Shown: piece by piece, positions 1 to 10,479 of the stretch
How positions within the stretch are numbered: position 1 is the first letter of the stretch
Layout of the letters: every line of letters starts with the position of its first letter
Assembly: GCA_940671915.1 (NCBI GenBank)
Contig: CALNVZ010000174.1
Location: 26,591,115-26,655,114, forward strand
Source: Paracentrotus lividus
Taxonomy: Eukaryota; Echinodermata; Echinoidea; Camarodonta; Echinidae
Direction of reading: 5' to 3'
DNA: 64,000 nucleotides
Notes under the pieces: model-generated
Database searches by the model: none
What the model saw: only the letters and a program-made list of their open reading frames with translations
What the model was told of the DNA's origin: nothing
Made by a program: the position numbers and the translations under genes

Positions 1-70
1 TATATATTTTTTTCATCCAGCATAATATGCAGTCTCAGTCCATGCATAGAGAAAGCCTTGCCCACATATA

Positions 71-944
71 GGGGAGACTGGGGTAATTATGGCCCCCTTT
101 TTCACATTTCATATTACTACCATTAAATGAAAAGTCCAATGATATTCTAAATATGTGAAAATATAGTCGGTCCATATACCTATAATATACAAAGGAAAGT
201 ATAAACCTGCTACTTCTCATTTGCATAATAATTACCACTATGTTAATAACTTTGGGGGGCCATAATTACCCCACGGGTTGGGGTATTTATGGCCCCTATT
301 GTAATGACTGTATGAATTCAAAGTTATTATGCTAATTAATGATGGTAATGTACAATAAATGTTGTTGTGTATTCCTAATACTCTTATCAACCACCAACAA
401 TGATTTAATCAATAATTGGTTCAGCCAAAATGTTGAAATTTTGCAATCAAAGCTATACATATATTTATGTACAAAATCGTACAAGTTAATTAATGTCCCC
501 ATCTACGCTTATCTGCGCTTATACACTGTTTATGCATTGGGGCCATAATTACCCCAAATGACATCTTCAATTTGATCACCTTTTATAACTCTACTATTGA
601 AGATCTTCAGGTGGAAGTTTTTCTGTCGTGTTTTTTACTTCCTATTGTTTCAGTTTCAATCAAAATGTAATCTTAAATGATTTTAATTAATGATATCACA
701 CCCCACATAAAAAAGCAGACTTGCCGCTTTCCAACGAACAGAATTGTAATTGCCATACATTTAAGACTCCCCTAAGCACAAAATTTCATGTAAATGGCTT
801 ATTTTTCTATTATGATAGAAGGAAGAGTTTAGCTAGGCATGTGTAAAAATTAAATCATCATTGTGTAATGCAGCAAAGATTTATAAGCTCTCAAAGACAA
901 AGGGGCCATAATTACCCCAGGGCCATAATTACCCCAGTCTCCCC
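71..944. mobile_element. TA-flanked inverted-repeat DNA transposon (MITE), Tc1/mariner-like
   Basis: The left end reads GGGGAGACTGGGGTAATTAT and the right end is its reverse complement. The match runs about 25 bp and is flanked on both sides by TA, the target duplication typical of Tc1/mariner elements. The inner half of the terminal motif (GGGGTAATTATGGCCCC or its complement) recurs inside the element near 256-295 and 538-557, and twice in a row at the right end (903-940). No transposase reading frame is visible, so it is non-autonomous. Family assignment rests on the TA duplication only. Confidence 0.8.
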
Positions 945-1425
945 TATGTGTTCATAGCCCACAACAGGTTCAAAAATCAATTTATGTAATACGCAAACAA
1001 CATTTGTTAATTTTATTAACAGTCTCTGTAATTAAGATTTCCAACCATGACTGGCCAAAAGTAGTGCAGGTTATCATCAACAAATCTGTCTCCCCTTTTA
1101 AATACATTGTTTCAGAGTTAACCCGCAGATATTTAATTTGTTAAAGTATCTTCACTGTGAATTAAAATGTTATTCAGGAGATATTGGAAATTGAGCAAAT
1201 AATAAGTAAAATAATTATTACCTATATAGTGGATGAACCCAGAGAAAAACACTTCTAAATATGAAATTTGCACCAAAAAAATGCAGGTTTTTTCCAGTGT
1301 CACTTTCAAATTGCTTGCCGCTTCACGCAAATTTGGATGTAAAATGATGAAGCAACATTGAATGTAACTTTCAAGCATGGCAACACCTGCGAACTAAATG
1401 TAAAATGTTATCTCTACCCTTTCAG

Positions 1426-1647
1426 CCATTTGGAAATGTACCAGAGGACACCCATACCCTACCATCCACCATCTACCTTGACAAACATGAAGTCTTTGAA
1501 TTTGCAATCTCCTTGGAACTTGGTGTTACACATAGCAATGTGGAAATTGAAGATCTCCATGCTATGATTCAAGTATCTAACGATCATTTGCTTGGGATGG
1601 ACCAACAGTACTTTGAGTATCGGTTAAACAATTCCATCATATATGAG
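1426..1647 (+). CDS. Membrane-protein gene, first visible exon
   Basis: Acceptor CTACCCTTTCAG precedes it and GTAGTT follows it. It has 74 codons in phase 0, from PFGNVPEDTHTLPSTIYLDK to NNSIIYE. The lack of a methionine start and the clean acceptor show that earlier exons exist. Confidence 0.7.
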
Positions 1648-4600
1648 GTAGTTAGAAATTCTATTTACTTCTACAAATCGATTTATTAACATTACAACTA
1701 TCAGTCAGCTAGATAATCTTTGAAGGTTTCACTGATGGTAGAACGATTAGCAGTTGAAGGTTTCATGGTGCACCAAGTATTCTTTCTTGAGGTATTCTCC
1801 TGAAGACGGTGAGAACATGCTCACCGAAACGTCGAGATTGGGTAGGTCCTTTTCAGGACCACTCATAACCTCAAGAAAGAATACTTGGTGCACCGTGAAA
1901 CCTTCAACTGCTTATCAGTCAGCTACATTTGAATTTATGGATTAGTCTCTTTAAAGGAGAATGAAACCCTAGGATTCAGTTGAATTGTATGAAACAAAAA
2001 AAAAAATCAAAGAAACAGATTAAAGAAAGTTTGAGAACAATTGAATAAATAATAAGAAAGTTATGTGCATTTGAATGTTGTGATCACTAACGCTATGGAG
2101 ATCCTCACACTGGCAACAGGCCCAAGATGTGTGATGTCACACATGAACAACTCTCCCATATGACATACAAAAAAATACCAAAAATTCTTCTTTTTCCTCA
2201 TTCTTATAGTAGCACAGACTCTTCACACATGATTATATTTTGTGAACTTGTATTACATGTCCTCCCATGAAAAGAATCTCGGATCTTTTAACGGAATTAA
2301 TAAAAAAAGAAAATTTGAGTGAAATATGTACAAAAGTAATGAGGAAGTTGTTCATGTATGAAATCACACATCTTGGGCCCGTTGCCAATGTGAGGATCCC
2401 CATAGCAGTAGTGATCACAACATTCATATGCTCATAACTTTCTTATTATTCATTCACTTTTTCTAAAATTTTCATTGATCAGCTTCTTTGATTTTCCTGT
2501 TTTTGTACAATTTAATGAATTCCTAGGGTTTCCTTCCCCTTTGATTCAAGATTTTGGTATACTGGCATTAGAGGTCATGGGGTAAATATTTCTTTCTTAA
2601 TTAATTTTTAAGATAATAGTGTATATATGGATAGAATTAGTGATGCTTATTTTTCAGAAGCCTCGTCTAGTACTTTCAACATTTGGGAAATATGAATAAA
2701 AAATTGTTTGTTTTTTTTTCAGTTTTGATCTTTTACTATGTTTCATGTTCTCTATATACAGCTAAATATGTTTTTTCACCATTATTTCCAAGTGTTCTTT
2801 TTCATCCATTCATATACATGTATAAATCATACCCTTTAAAATCCAATTGCACCAGATGAGAGTTTCTAATGCTAAGTATTATAAAAAATTGCTATTATAA
2901 ATAGTACTGTCACTGTTAGTAAAAAGGAGCATTTTTATTTGCTGGCATTACATTTTGTTGTTGATGTTTAGGTTGTGCTATCTGACAAGGGTGCATTAGA
3001 GCTACAGGCTGGTCCTGGTGTGGACATGTACCCAGCTTCAATGCTACTGCATGTTTGGCATTCTACATTCGCTTGCTTTATCAAAGAAGGAGACATCTTC
3101 AAACCCGAGGTAAGTCATATTTATCTTCGCGAATTCTCCCTCCTTTTGTCTCATTTTCAAACTCTATATTTCACTATCTCCCAATTCTCTTCCTCTGTCT
3201 TTTGTCGATGTTTTCATGAACCCCATCGAGTTGCGCATTAGGAAATGCCAGTTCATGGTGACAGTGATGCTTTATTCTCCAATTCTTGTTCACTCTCCTT
3301 TTTGTATCTGTCGCTGATTTCCTCCCCCCTTTCCATTTCTCCATCTTCATTCTCTTTATCTCTCTCGTGATATTTGGTGTATTAGTAAACAGTGTTGATA
3401 TAATACACGCTGTGATTGGCTGAATGCACATCACGTGACCATCATGATATCTTTTATATTGGATGGGCGCTCCCTTTTTGTATCTCTCCGTGATTTCCTC
3501 CCTCCTATCCGCTGTTACTATCCCTCCCTCTCTCTCTCTCTGTATCTCTCTCTTGATATTGGTGTATTGCAGGTATATGTATGTTCACATCTTCATGAGA
3601 TAACTGAAAAGCGCAAATATATATTACATGTAATTGGCTGGATGCACTTCACATGACCTCCAAGATCTCTATTATATTGGACTGTCGCTCCATTCTTGTA
3701 TTTTCCTGAATTCCTCCTTTCATTTCTCTTTCTCCATCTTCATTCTCTGTGTCTACCCCCCCCCCCCCTCTCTTAACATTTGTGTATTGCGGGTATATGT
3801 ATGTTCACATCTTCATGAGATAACAACTTAAAGTGAAAAATGCAAAAATATTGCATTCTGTGATTGCCTGGATGTAATCACATGACCTCCATGATCTCTA
3901 TTATATTGGACGTTGCCCGTGGTGATTATCCAATATACCTTTGGGGATGAGGAATTACATGTTAAATGATGGGAATGAGTCACTTTTTAATTATTGCTGG
4001 AACGTAATAAGAGTAAAAACATGAAAAGTAGGCAAAGACTCTCAAATTCTGGTTCACTATCTCTCTCTCTCTCTCTCTATTTCCATTATTGTATCTCTCC
4101 CTGAACTTTAAAAAAAAATCTTTCTCTTGCGATACCCTGTGTAATGCAGGTACATGTGCACATATATGTTCTCATCTTCTCAAGATAACAATTTCTAGTA
4201 TACAGCACAAGCATAATAGGCTTATATCTACTTGGCCCCATTCTATGATGTGATTAACCCATTTGGTCTACAATTTGATCTAATTTCCCTTGATTTAATA
4301 CATTGTACTTTACCCAACTCACTGATCACTCTTTTTGAATAGTTGATTTCAAATTAGTGCTGGCACAATTTAGATTGCCTCCAATAACTCAAGCACTTAA
4401 TCTGAGTTTTTTTTTTAAATGGTGCAAATCATAATACTGATAGCTTAACATCAAGTGAGAATTATTCAGTTATTTTCATTTTGGTGCTGTGTTCATGTAA
4501 CAATCAGCCCAACACTACCACCAAAATGTCAACACCGAACTTAAAATCATGTAATGTGTTTATACCAATATTGTCATATCTTCATCAGATTTTATTTATT

Positions 4601-7600
4601 ATTTTTTTTTAAAGCTTTATCACTGATATTTGTTGTTTGTTTGTGTGTCTGTTTTCCTTTCCCTACTCTCTTCCTGTCTGTATGAACAATTTTGAGTTGT
4701 GATAAATAAATCTTGATTTTCCCTTGCAGGGTATCTATACTATGGTGTAATTGCTTGGTTGTCTCCAGGAAGAAAACTGGTCTTTGATCTCAGCTAAGCA
4801 TTGATGTAACTGAAGCTATTTTATTATGATTGTCTGTCAAGACAAATAGACCTTGCCTACATTAATATGATGGTAAAGTATATCTTACTTATTTTTGTCT
4901 TAAAAGATTGCTGAATACGAAATTTCATATCTCTTTCTTTGGCATTTTCTTTTGACATTGTGTTAATAATGATGAAGCTTGTGTTTATTAACTTATTCTA
5001 AGAAATATTTACTAATTATGTTTCTGGGTCGAAGTGCAGTATGTTTTTTAACCATGTCATGCTTTTATTAACATGCTAACAGTTTGCCCTTTGGGTATAT
5101 GCTCAGAACTAAACAGGCATTCAATCAGATATATAAAAGGACATATCATTTATGTTTACATGTACTGTATAAGCCAATATTTTCGCGTACAGATATTTTT
5201 CAACGATTTTGGACAAGTTTGGGAAATTTTGTGAGTTGAATTTCACCATTTTGGGATATTTTCATTACTATAGATGCTTTTTGACGTGGGAAATTTTGCA
5301 AAGTTGGAATCGCAAATTTTGTGAAAAAAAACACCAGGGAATTCATGAATTTTTCACTTGCAAAACATCAAATAAATTTACTGTATCTTTAGATATATAA
5401 TAATACCATGAAAATTTGGTATCAAAAAAGAGCTTATTAAGCTCTTTCAACATGATTGGGATGCCATGGATTCAAGAATATTTTCAAGTAAAATGTCTTT
5501 GTAGAAAAAAAAAGAATTTTGGCAATGTTTTCTAGTGTTAATCATTATATTTCAAAAAATCTTTTCATAAAATAATAAATGTCAAATTTATGACTGATAT
5601 TACATTTCTTCGTGATATGTCCCATTGAACATAAGTGTGATCTGAATGCTTGTGTTGAGAAGTAGCAAGCACAAATTTGAAATGTTTTGGTCAGTTCTTT
5701 TTAATTTGTCTAAAATATGAAGTTTTTCTCTGGGAAAATGAACACCTAAATATTCTTCAAGCTCCCGATAACAACACATGTGATGAAGAGCATGACATAC
5801 TCATTTGTTTGATACCAAATTTGTCCTGATAGGCACAGATATTTTATAATATACATTCATTTTACGATGTTTGGCTAGTGTACAATTTTCATTGAATTTC
5901 CTAGGTGTATGTAAACTTCTGGCCTCAAGTGTGTATATACTAAAAAAAAGTTTAAATAAGTTTAAATGAAAAAAGAAGAAGATTTTTCAGTCACCTAAAA
6001 TTACATACATTTTCTTCCTCTCAGTTTTTCGTCCATGTTCAAGTGGTAGCCTGACTACTGGTGAAGCAAGTGTGTTTACAGGGCTCTAACACCTGACTGT
6101 CCTAGGTGGGAGCCAAACCAGTGAAGAAGAATATCATCTCTTCACACCAGAGGAACAAGAAAATACAACAGCATAGGCATGTGAGTACAACAATCTGTGT
6201 AAGAAAGTCATGAATTAATTCCTCTGATTATCACTTACTGTTTTTTTAATTGATGATTATTTTTACAAGGGATACTGAGAAAGTAAGTAAAGGTACTGCA
6301 GTAAGCAATAAGATAGTAAGTGTAAGTGTGAGCTGAGACTGAACCAGCAGGTCATTGTAGCGACATCCCGAACTCTCTGCCAACCCGCTCATCCTTTGGG
6401 AAACAAAGCAAGGCAACAGGAAAAGAGGACGTTGCCGAGATACTTTTGTGAATGTACTCAAAAAGATACTGGACTTTCTGGCAACCAGGAACTACACAGT
6501 CATGCAAGATAGATTTGATTTAGAAATATATGTTCATGGAGCCCGAGATGGCACAGGCTAAATGCTATTCTGCCCTCGATCTACTACTACTACCTCTACT
6601 ACTAAGTGTGATAAAATTGTTGGAATAGATTTTAAGGACAAGGATTTATATAGTAATTTCCCATGCATCATTCTGATATCTTAATGAAGCGAGTACTTTT
6701 GGTGACGTCAGAGAACCATCAATTTTAAGTCCTATCCAAGGGGCAGCATGCGGTAAATACAATCTTTGAAATATGTGCGTCAAACAGTTAAATCACTAAG
6801 ACAAAGGAGAGCTATTGCTAGTGCATTCTTTTTCCTTTTAATTTTCAGAACCCATTGTTAAAATTAATCAAATGTATACCATTAATTAAAGATACAATTT
6901 TAAACCTTTTTTTAAATCTAAGGTCGACTCCATATAACTGTTTGGGTAGTAATATTAGTGTATTTTTATTGTTTAAATGGGAAATGTAGTTATTCACTGA
7001 ATCATCGTCTCTTACTTTATTTTATATCAATCCCATGTAGGACCGGGTCAAGCATTTGGAGGCCTGAAACGAGGGAGACTGTAATAAATGACTCCATCCC
7101 AGTTTACTCTCATGAAAAGAACACCATCAAGTGGCTCTGTCAAGGGGGATCCCCGTGCTCCGATGTCCTCACCAGCAAAATGATGCGCAGTCCTGAGTAC
7201 TACTTCCTAATTGAGATGTCAAACTATGGAGTTGATACAGACTCTACCTACTGCCGCTATGACATGCAATTTGTTGTGCACGTACATGGCATGGTCATCG
7301 GCAGCAGAACTGCAATTATCACTGTTGCAGTGAGTGCCTGATGAGCTTACACCTTTTTTTATTTAATCTATGGTGGAAATACAATGTCTTTTACACCCAA
7401 GACTGCAGAGCTTAAACTGATTTTCTTTTTTGTAGAATACCAAAAGAAGACAGTCGCCCCACCATTTTTTAAAAATAATTTTCGAACGGATGAAGTAAGA
7501 CGTAAATCAGATATAAACAAAAGTAAAATTGTGGGGGGGGGGATATTTTGTTGGAATATTTGTATAAATTCTCATGCATAGCTACTTAAATTAATACTTA

Positions 7601-9523
7601 TATGTTTACTTTTTCCTATAGTACTGTTTAACTTTCAGTCTTTAATTCTAAATATAAGTAGAATTATAATGATCATAACATCACACGATTTCAAAGCCGA
7701 CACAATCGATCATGTTTTTTGGAAACCATATATTAAAATACCTAATACTTCCAGATATGTGTTCATTAAACCATACCTGTAAAATTTTCTCCTACTATGT
7801 TACCTTCTTTGTATATCCACACAGTATTCATTTGTGGCGAGCTTTCTGGCTGTTGGTCTGTTCATCATGTGCAACGTCAACGACAGGCGGCTGTGGAAGC
7901 GGGTCAAGGCATCTTGCAGGACACATCCAGAGCATAGTGGGAAAGTACATCCAGCCAGTAGCGATTCCTCAGAGGAGATAGAGCTGGAAGTCCACTACAC
8001 GGAAGGTTTAGATCATAGGCCAGTTGGTGAGTCCTAAAATAAAATGTGAAAGTTAGTCTATCTTTAGGTTATGCCCTGGTTAAGCTTATATTGTATTGTC
8101 GTCTGTTGGTGGTACACAGTTATAAAGTATAGGATGCTCTAAGGGTTAAACTCTATCTTCTAAATAATGATCTTTATTACGTAGATACGATCATCGACAT
8201 TGTTAATCGTAGGCAACTCAGGTGGACAAGACGTAGTCTCTGATCAAAGATATTTATCACTTATCATTACAGCTTAAACTAGTTTTAGTTGGTTGTTGGC
8301 AATTTTGTTATCAATGTCTGATACGTTTAAATCCCCCAACAAAAAAAGCAACAAATAAACTATGTGTCTATGAATACAATTGGCTAAGTCAATCAGAAAG
8401 TAGTAGTAGTAATAATAATAATAATAATATATGATCATTTATATAGTGCTTTTCCAGTTAAACTGCTCAAACCGTTTACAGAATACTATTACCCTGTTCA
8501 TGATCATATATGGTAAATGAGGGATCAAAATATCAAAATAAATGTGACATAAATACATCAAGTCTGATATCATACAATGTATCTGCAATGATATGTTACC
8601 AGTGGCATTATTATAGTTTTGGAAAAGGAGTTTTTAGGGAAAAAAAACAACAAAACATTTGATTTTTTTTTTATAAAACAAATTGTCAGTAGTGTCTCTT
8701 AAAGTACATATTGATTTATTCCTGCATAAATTGTACATTGAGAATCTACAATCTACAAATACTGTATTCATTATTGTAAATCAAATCTATATTCCTTCCA
8801 CTCACCTATTCAGGAGCATCGACCACAAGCACTGTAATAGAACAATTAGTCAGGAATGATGAAGATTATTATGGTTTAACTCCAGGTAAGTTACAATTAT
8901 GTTATGATTATTCAAGGAAAAAAGCACCAATTTTACACAATAATCTACAAAACATTGAATAACAATGACATGGAAGTAAAATGTATCTGTATGTTGATTT
9001 AAAATTTGAATTAACCAAATAAATTTTCAAATCATTTTAAAACTCTTCAAACTGTTTATTTAAATCGCTTGATGGAGAGCATTGTACATCATATGGCCTA
9101 CATGAGCTTTCCCTGGTTTGCTTGGGAACAAGCTTAGGAAGAACAGGAAATCTAGAATTCATGTCATAGAGGAAAATATATCACTTCAATGGACTACGAA
9201 ATCAAAGGTAACATTGTTGGAAGGACAAGAAAATTAAATAGTTCACAAGTATCAAATATCTTGTATAAAATATTTTGATATGATAATGATTGATATGCAC
9301 ATCACATGTAAACGTTTTACAGTACATAATTCATTTTTAAGGATTTGAAAATTAATGCCTCATGCTATTTGTTGCTTCTACGTGAATCCTTTTATCTTTT
9401 TCATTACAACTTCCAGAATTTGAAGGACTAGAAAACATGGGGACTATGGACTCTAGGCATAGAACAAGCAGCCTTCATCATCGCTCTGTGTCATCTAGTA
9501 TTGCAGATAAATCAAAAACGTGA
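1426..9523 (+). CDS. 3' part of a single-pass membrane protein gene, family not recognised
   Basis: Six exons with consensus splice sites and matching phases (apart from one gap) encode about 340 residues ending at a TGA at 9521-9523. The first four coding blocks look extracellular: potential N-glycosylation sites (NNS, NDS) and scattered cysteines (CQGGSPC, CRYD). One hydrophobic segment follows (YSFVASFLAVGLFIMC), then a basic stop-transfer stretch (NDRRLWKRVKASCR) and a Ser/Glu-rich tail of about 120 residues, likely cytosolic. The start codon and any signal peptide lie left of the first exon and were not found. Exon 2 ends in phase 0 while the exon at 7041 needs two bases from upstream, so at least one exon of length 2 modulo 3 is missing between them. 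I do not recognise the family and assign no function. It converges with USP34. Confidence 0.75.
1749..1912. repeat. Hairpin element with 45-bp arms around a hammerhead-like core
   Basis: The arms at 1749-1793 and 1868-1912 are reverse complements with a single mismatch. The loop contains CTGAAGA, a short stem GGTGAG/CTCACC, then GAAAC and GTC. That is the order of the conserved core of a small type I hammerhead ribozyme, as reported for Penelope-like retroelements. A second short hairpin (GGTCC/GGACC) sits in the same loop. A diverged copy of the core lies at 63522-63560 on the other strand. Ribozyme identity is inferred. Confidence 0.6.
1953..2542. mobile_element. Foldback MITE, copy 1 of 2
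   Basis: Roughly the outer 200 bases on each side are imperfect reverse complements. They begin AAAGGAGAATGAAACCCTAG and end CTAGGGTTTCCTTCCCCTTT. The arms share blocks such as TGTGATCACTA and AGATGTGTGAT. It sits in an intron of the membrane-protein gene. A related element lies at 16056-16644. No coding capacity is visible. Confidence 0.75.
2972..3109 (+). CDS. Membrane-protein gene, exon 2 visible
   Basis: Acceptor TGATGTTTAG and donor GTAAGT bound 46 codons in phase 0, beginning VVLSDKGALELQAGPG and ending GDIFKPE. It follows the previous exon in frame. Confidence 0.7.
3288..4190. repeat. Degenerate tandem repeat, units of about 200-230 bp
   Basis: Three to four diverged units each hold a CT-rich block with CATTTCTC-type runs, then GTGTATTGCAGGTATATGTATG and TCTTCATGAGATAAC. 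Most also hold a GATTGGCTGGATGCA...CACATGACC block ending in TATATTGGA. Units are best seen at 3288-3465, 3465-3685 and 3685-3912, with a worn one at 4040-4190. Pure CT runs lie inside. Confidence 0.6.
4191..5639. other. Intron sequence, no supported feature
   Basis: AT-rich sequence. A short patch near 4250-4270 (CATTTGGTCTA) resembles the repeated motif at 41.0-41.5 kb. A possible acceptor at 4729 is followed by only six in-phase codons and a stop, so it could at most be an alternative last exon. Nothing else is supported. Confidence 0.4.
5645..5932. mobile_element. Worn Tc1-like MITE, same family as 10091-10389
   Basis: The right half matches the element at 10.1 kb closely (GTGTATGTAAACTTCTGGCC near the end, ATTTGTCTAAAATATGAAG inside). 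The left terminal repeat is decayed and the right-end sequence CTCAAGTG has drifted from CTCAACTG. Confidence 0.65.
6106..6180 (+). CDS. Doubtful exon of the membrane-protein gene
   Basis: A pyrimidine-containing acceptor (TGACTGTCCTAG) and donor GTGAGT bound an open stretch of 25 codons, VGAKPVKKNIISSHQRNKKI and onward. It fits the upstream phase, but its length (75) does not restore the phase needed by the exon at 7041. A GC donor five bases earlier (length 71) would. Lysine-rich content is unlike its neighbours. This could be a chance match. Confidence 0.25.
6181..7040. other. Intron with an unexplained open stretch
   Basis: On the plus strand around 6340-6560 two overlapping frames stay open for 50 codons or more (VNVLKKILDFLATRNYTV is one). 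This looks like a repeat or retroelement fragment rather than an exon, because no splice sites fit. CTA triplets occur near 6580-6605. The rest shows nothing. Confidence 0.3.
7041..7329 (+). CDS. Membrane-protein gene, extracellular exon
   Basis: Acceptor ATCCCATGTAG and donor GTGAGT. It enters with the last base of a split codon and then has 96 codons, TGSSIWRPETRETVINDS to GSRTAIITVA. It carries four cysteines and an NDS sequon. Confidence 0.75.
7825..8026 (+). CDS. Membrane-protein gene, transmembrane exon
   Basis: It follows in phase 0 after acceptor TATATCCACACAG. It encodes the only clear membrane segment (YSFVASFLAVGLFIMC), the basic flank NDRRLWKRVK and an acidic tail start (SSDSSEEIELEVHY). 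It leaves one base of a split Gly codon before GTGAGT. Confidence 0.75.
8411..8490. repeat. TAA microsatellite beside a retroelement-tail-like motif
   Basis: A run of AAT triplets is followed by TTATATAGTGCTTTTCCAG and an imperfect complement-like CTCAAACCGTTTACAG. A similar arrangement (AAT run, TCTATAGCGCTTTATAC) sits at 22676-22735, and the LINE at 36.8 kb ends in a related AAAGCGCCTTGAGC plus ATT run. A 3' tail of a LINE or SINE is likely. Confidence 0.4.
8814..8885 (+). CDS. Membrane-protein gene, tail exon
   Basis: Acceptor CACCTATTCAG and donor GTAAGT. Two bases complete a Gly codon, then ASTTSTVIEQLVRNDEDYYG. One base is left over for the last exon. Confidence 0.7.
9417..9523 (+). 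CDS. Membrane-protein gene, last coding exon
   Basis: Acceptor ACAACTTCCAG. It encodes EFEGLENMGTMDSRHRTSS and a Ser-rich end, ADKSKT, then TGA. The 3' UTR probably runs to near 10480, where AATAAA occurs at 10463-10468. A later AATAAA cluster is at 11255-11270. Confidence 0.72.
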
Positions 9524-9594
9524 AGTTTGGTTTTCTATATAGTTGTAGACTGTAGACTGGGTTTTTGAAAATATTACAGGTGTTGAAAGATAGA

Positions 9595-9739
9595 CCTGTG
9601 ACCTGTAACATAAATGATACAACCTATATTACTATTGATTTAGTCTTAAAAATCAACCATAAGTCTATGGTAAACTGAGAACCGAAGTGTTACAATCGAT
9701 CATAAGATTAATTGTATTTTTTATGTTACAGGGCACTGG
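9595..9739. mobile_element. Short MITE, family of 14201-14449 and 31325-31572
   Basis: Ends are CCTGTGACCTGTAACA and its complement TGTTACAGGGCACTGG. The interior is shorter than in the two other copies. It lies in the probable 3' UTR of the membrane-protein gene. Confidence 0.6.
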
Positions 9740-10090
9740 TGGTTTTGTGAAGTATAAAGGACATCCAATTGTGATGTCCCTTTGCATATATCTGCAACAG
9801 ATTAATCACTTTCGGACTGTTAGATATTGAGTGCACACAACATCTTCTTATATAAGCTTGTGCAAGTCAGCATCCCTCCTTGTAACTGCCCCATCTCCCT
9901 ACCAAGAAAAGTGGTACAGTTGTACATTTTATTACATAAATGAGTCGAATATCTACCTCAGGATGAAGAATAGAGGATATTTTCAAGGTTATTGATATAT
10001 TCACATTTTATGCATGCCTTGAATACAGTGATTACTAGTGACAACCCGAAACTTGTTATATGCTTGTCTGACATAGCAGCAAGCCATGTA

Positions 10091-10389
10091 CAGTTGAGGC
10101 CAAATGTTTACATACACAAAGGAAATTCAATTGAAATGTTTTTGTCAAGACTTTTTAAGAATTTGTCTAAAATATGAAGATATTTTAAAGGAAAAATGAC
10201 ATCTAAATATTCTTCAGCTCCTGATGACATGCCAGTGTAATGAAAGAACATGATATAATTATTTGCTTGATACCAAATTTTGCATTATAGCACATATATT
10301 TTTTAAGATAAGGTAAATTTTATGATACTTGGCAAGTGTACCATTCTCATTGAATTTCCTGGGTGTATGTAAACTTCTGGCCTCAACTG
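10091..10389. mobile_element. Tc1/mariner MITE with Sleeping Beauty-like ends
   Basis: It starts CAGTTGAGGCCAAATGTTTA and ends with the complement (TAAACTTCTGGCCTCAACTG), flanked by TA on both sides. The terminal sequence resembles those of fish Tc1 elements. It is 299 bp with no reading frame, so it would have been mobilised in trans. A worn copy lies at 5645-5932. Confidence 0.8.
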
Positions 10390-10479
10390 TATGACACCTG
10401 TACAGAGTTTTGCTCCCTTTTGACACTTGATTTAGATCATTTTGGGCATATTTGGAATGCTGAATAAAAAAAATCCAAC

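Noticed and set aside
4731-4815. Possible exon after acceptor CCCTTGCAG
   Set aside because: In the phase required it encodes six residues and a stop. At most it is an alternative last exon, and nothing else supports it.
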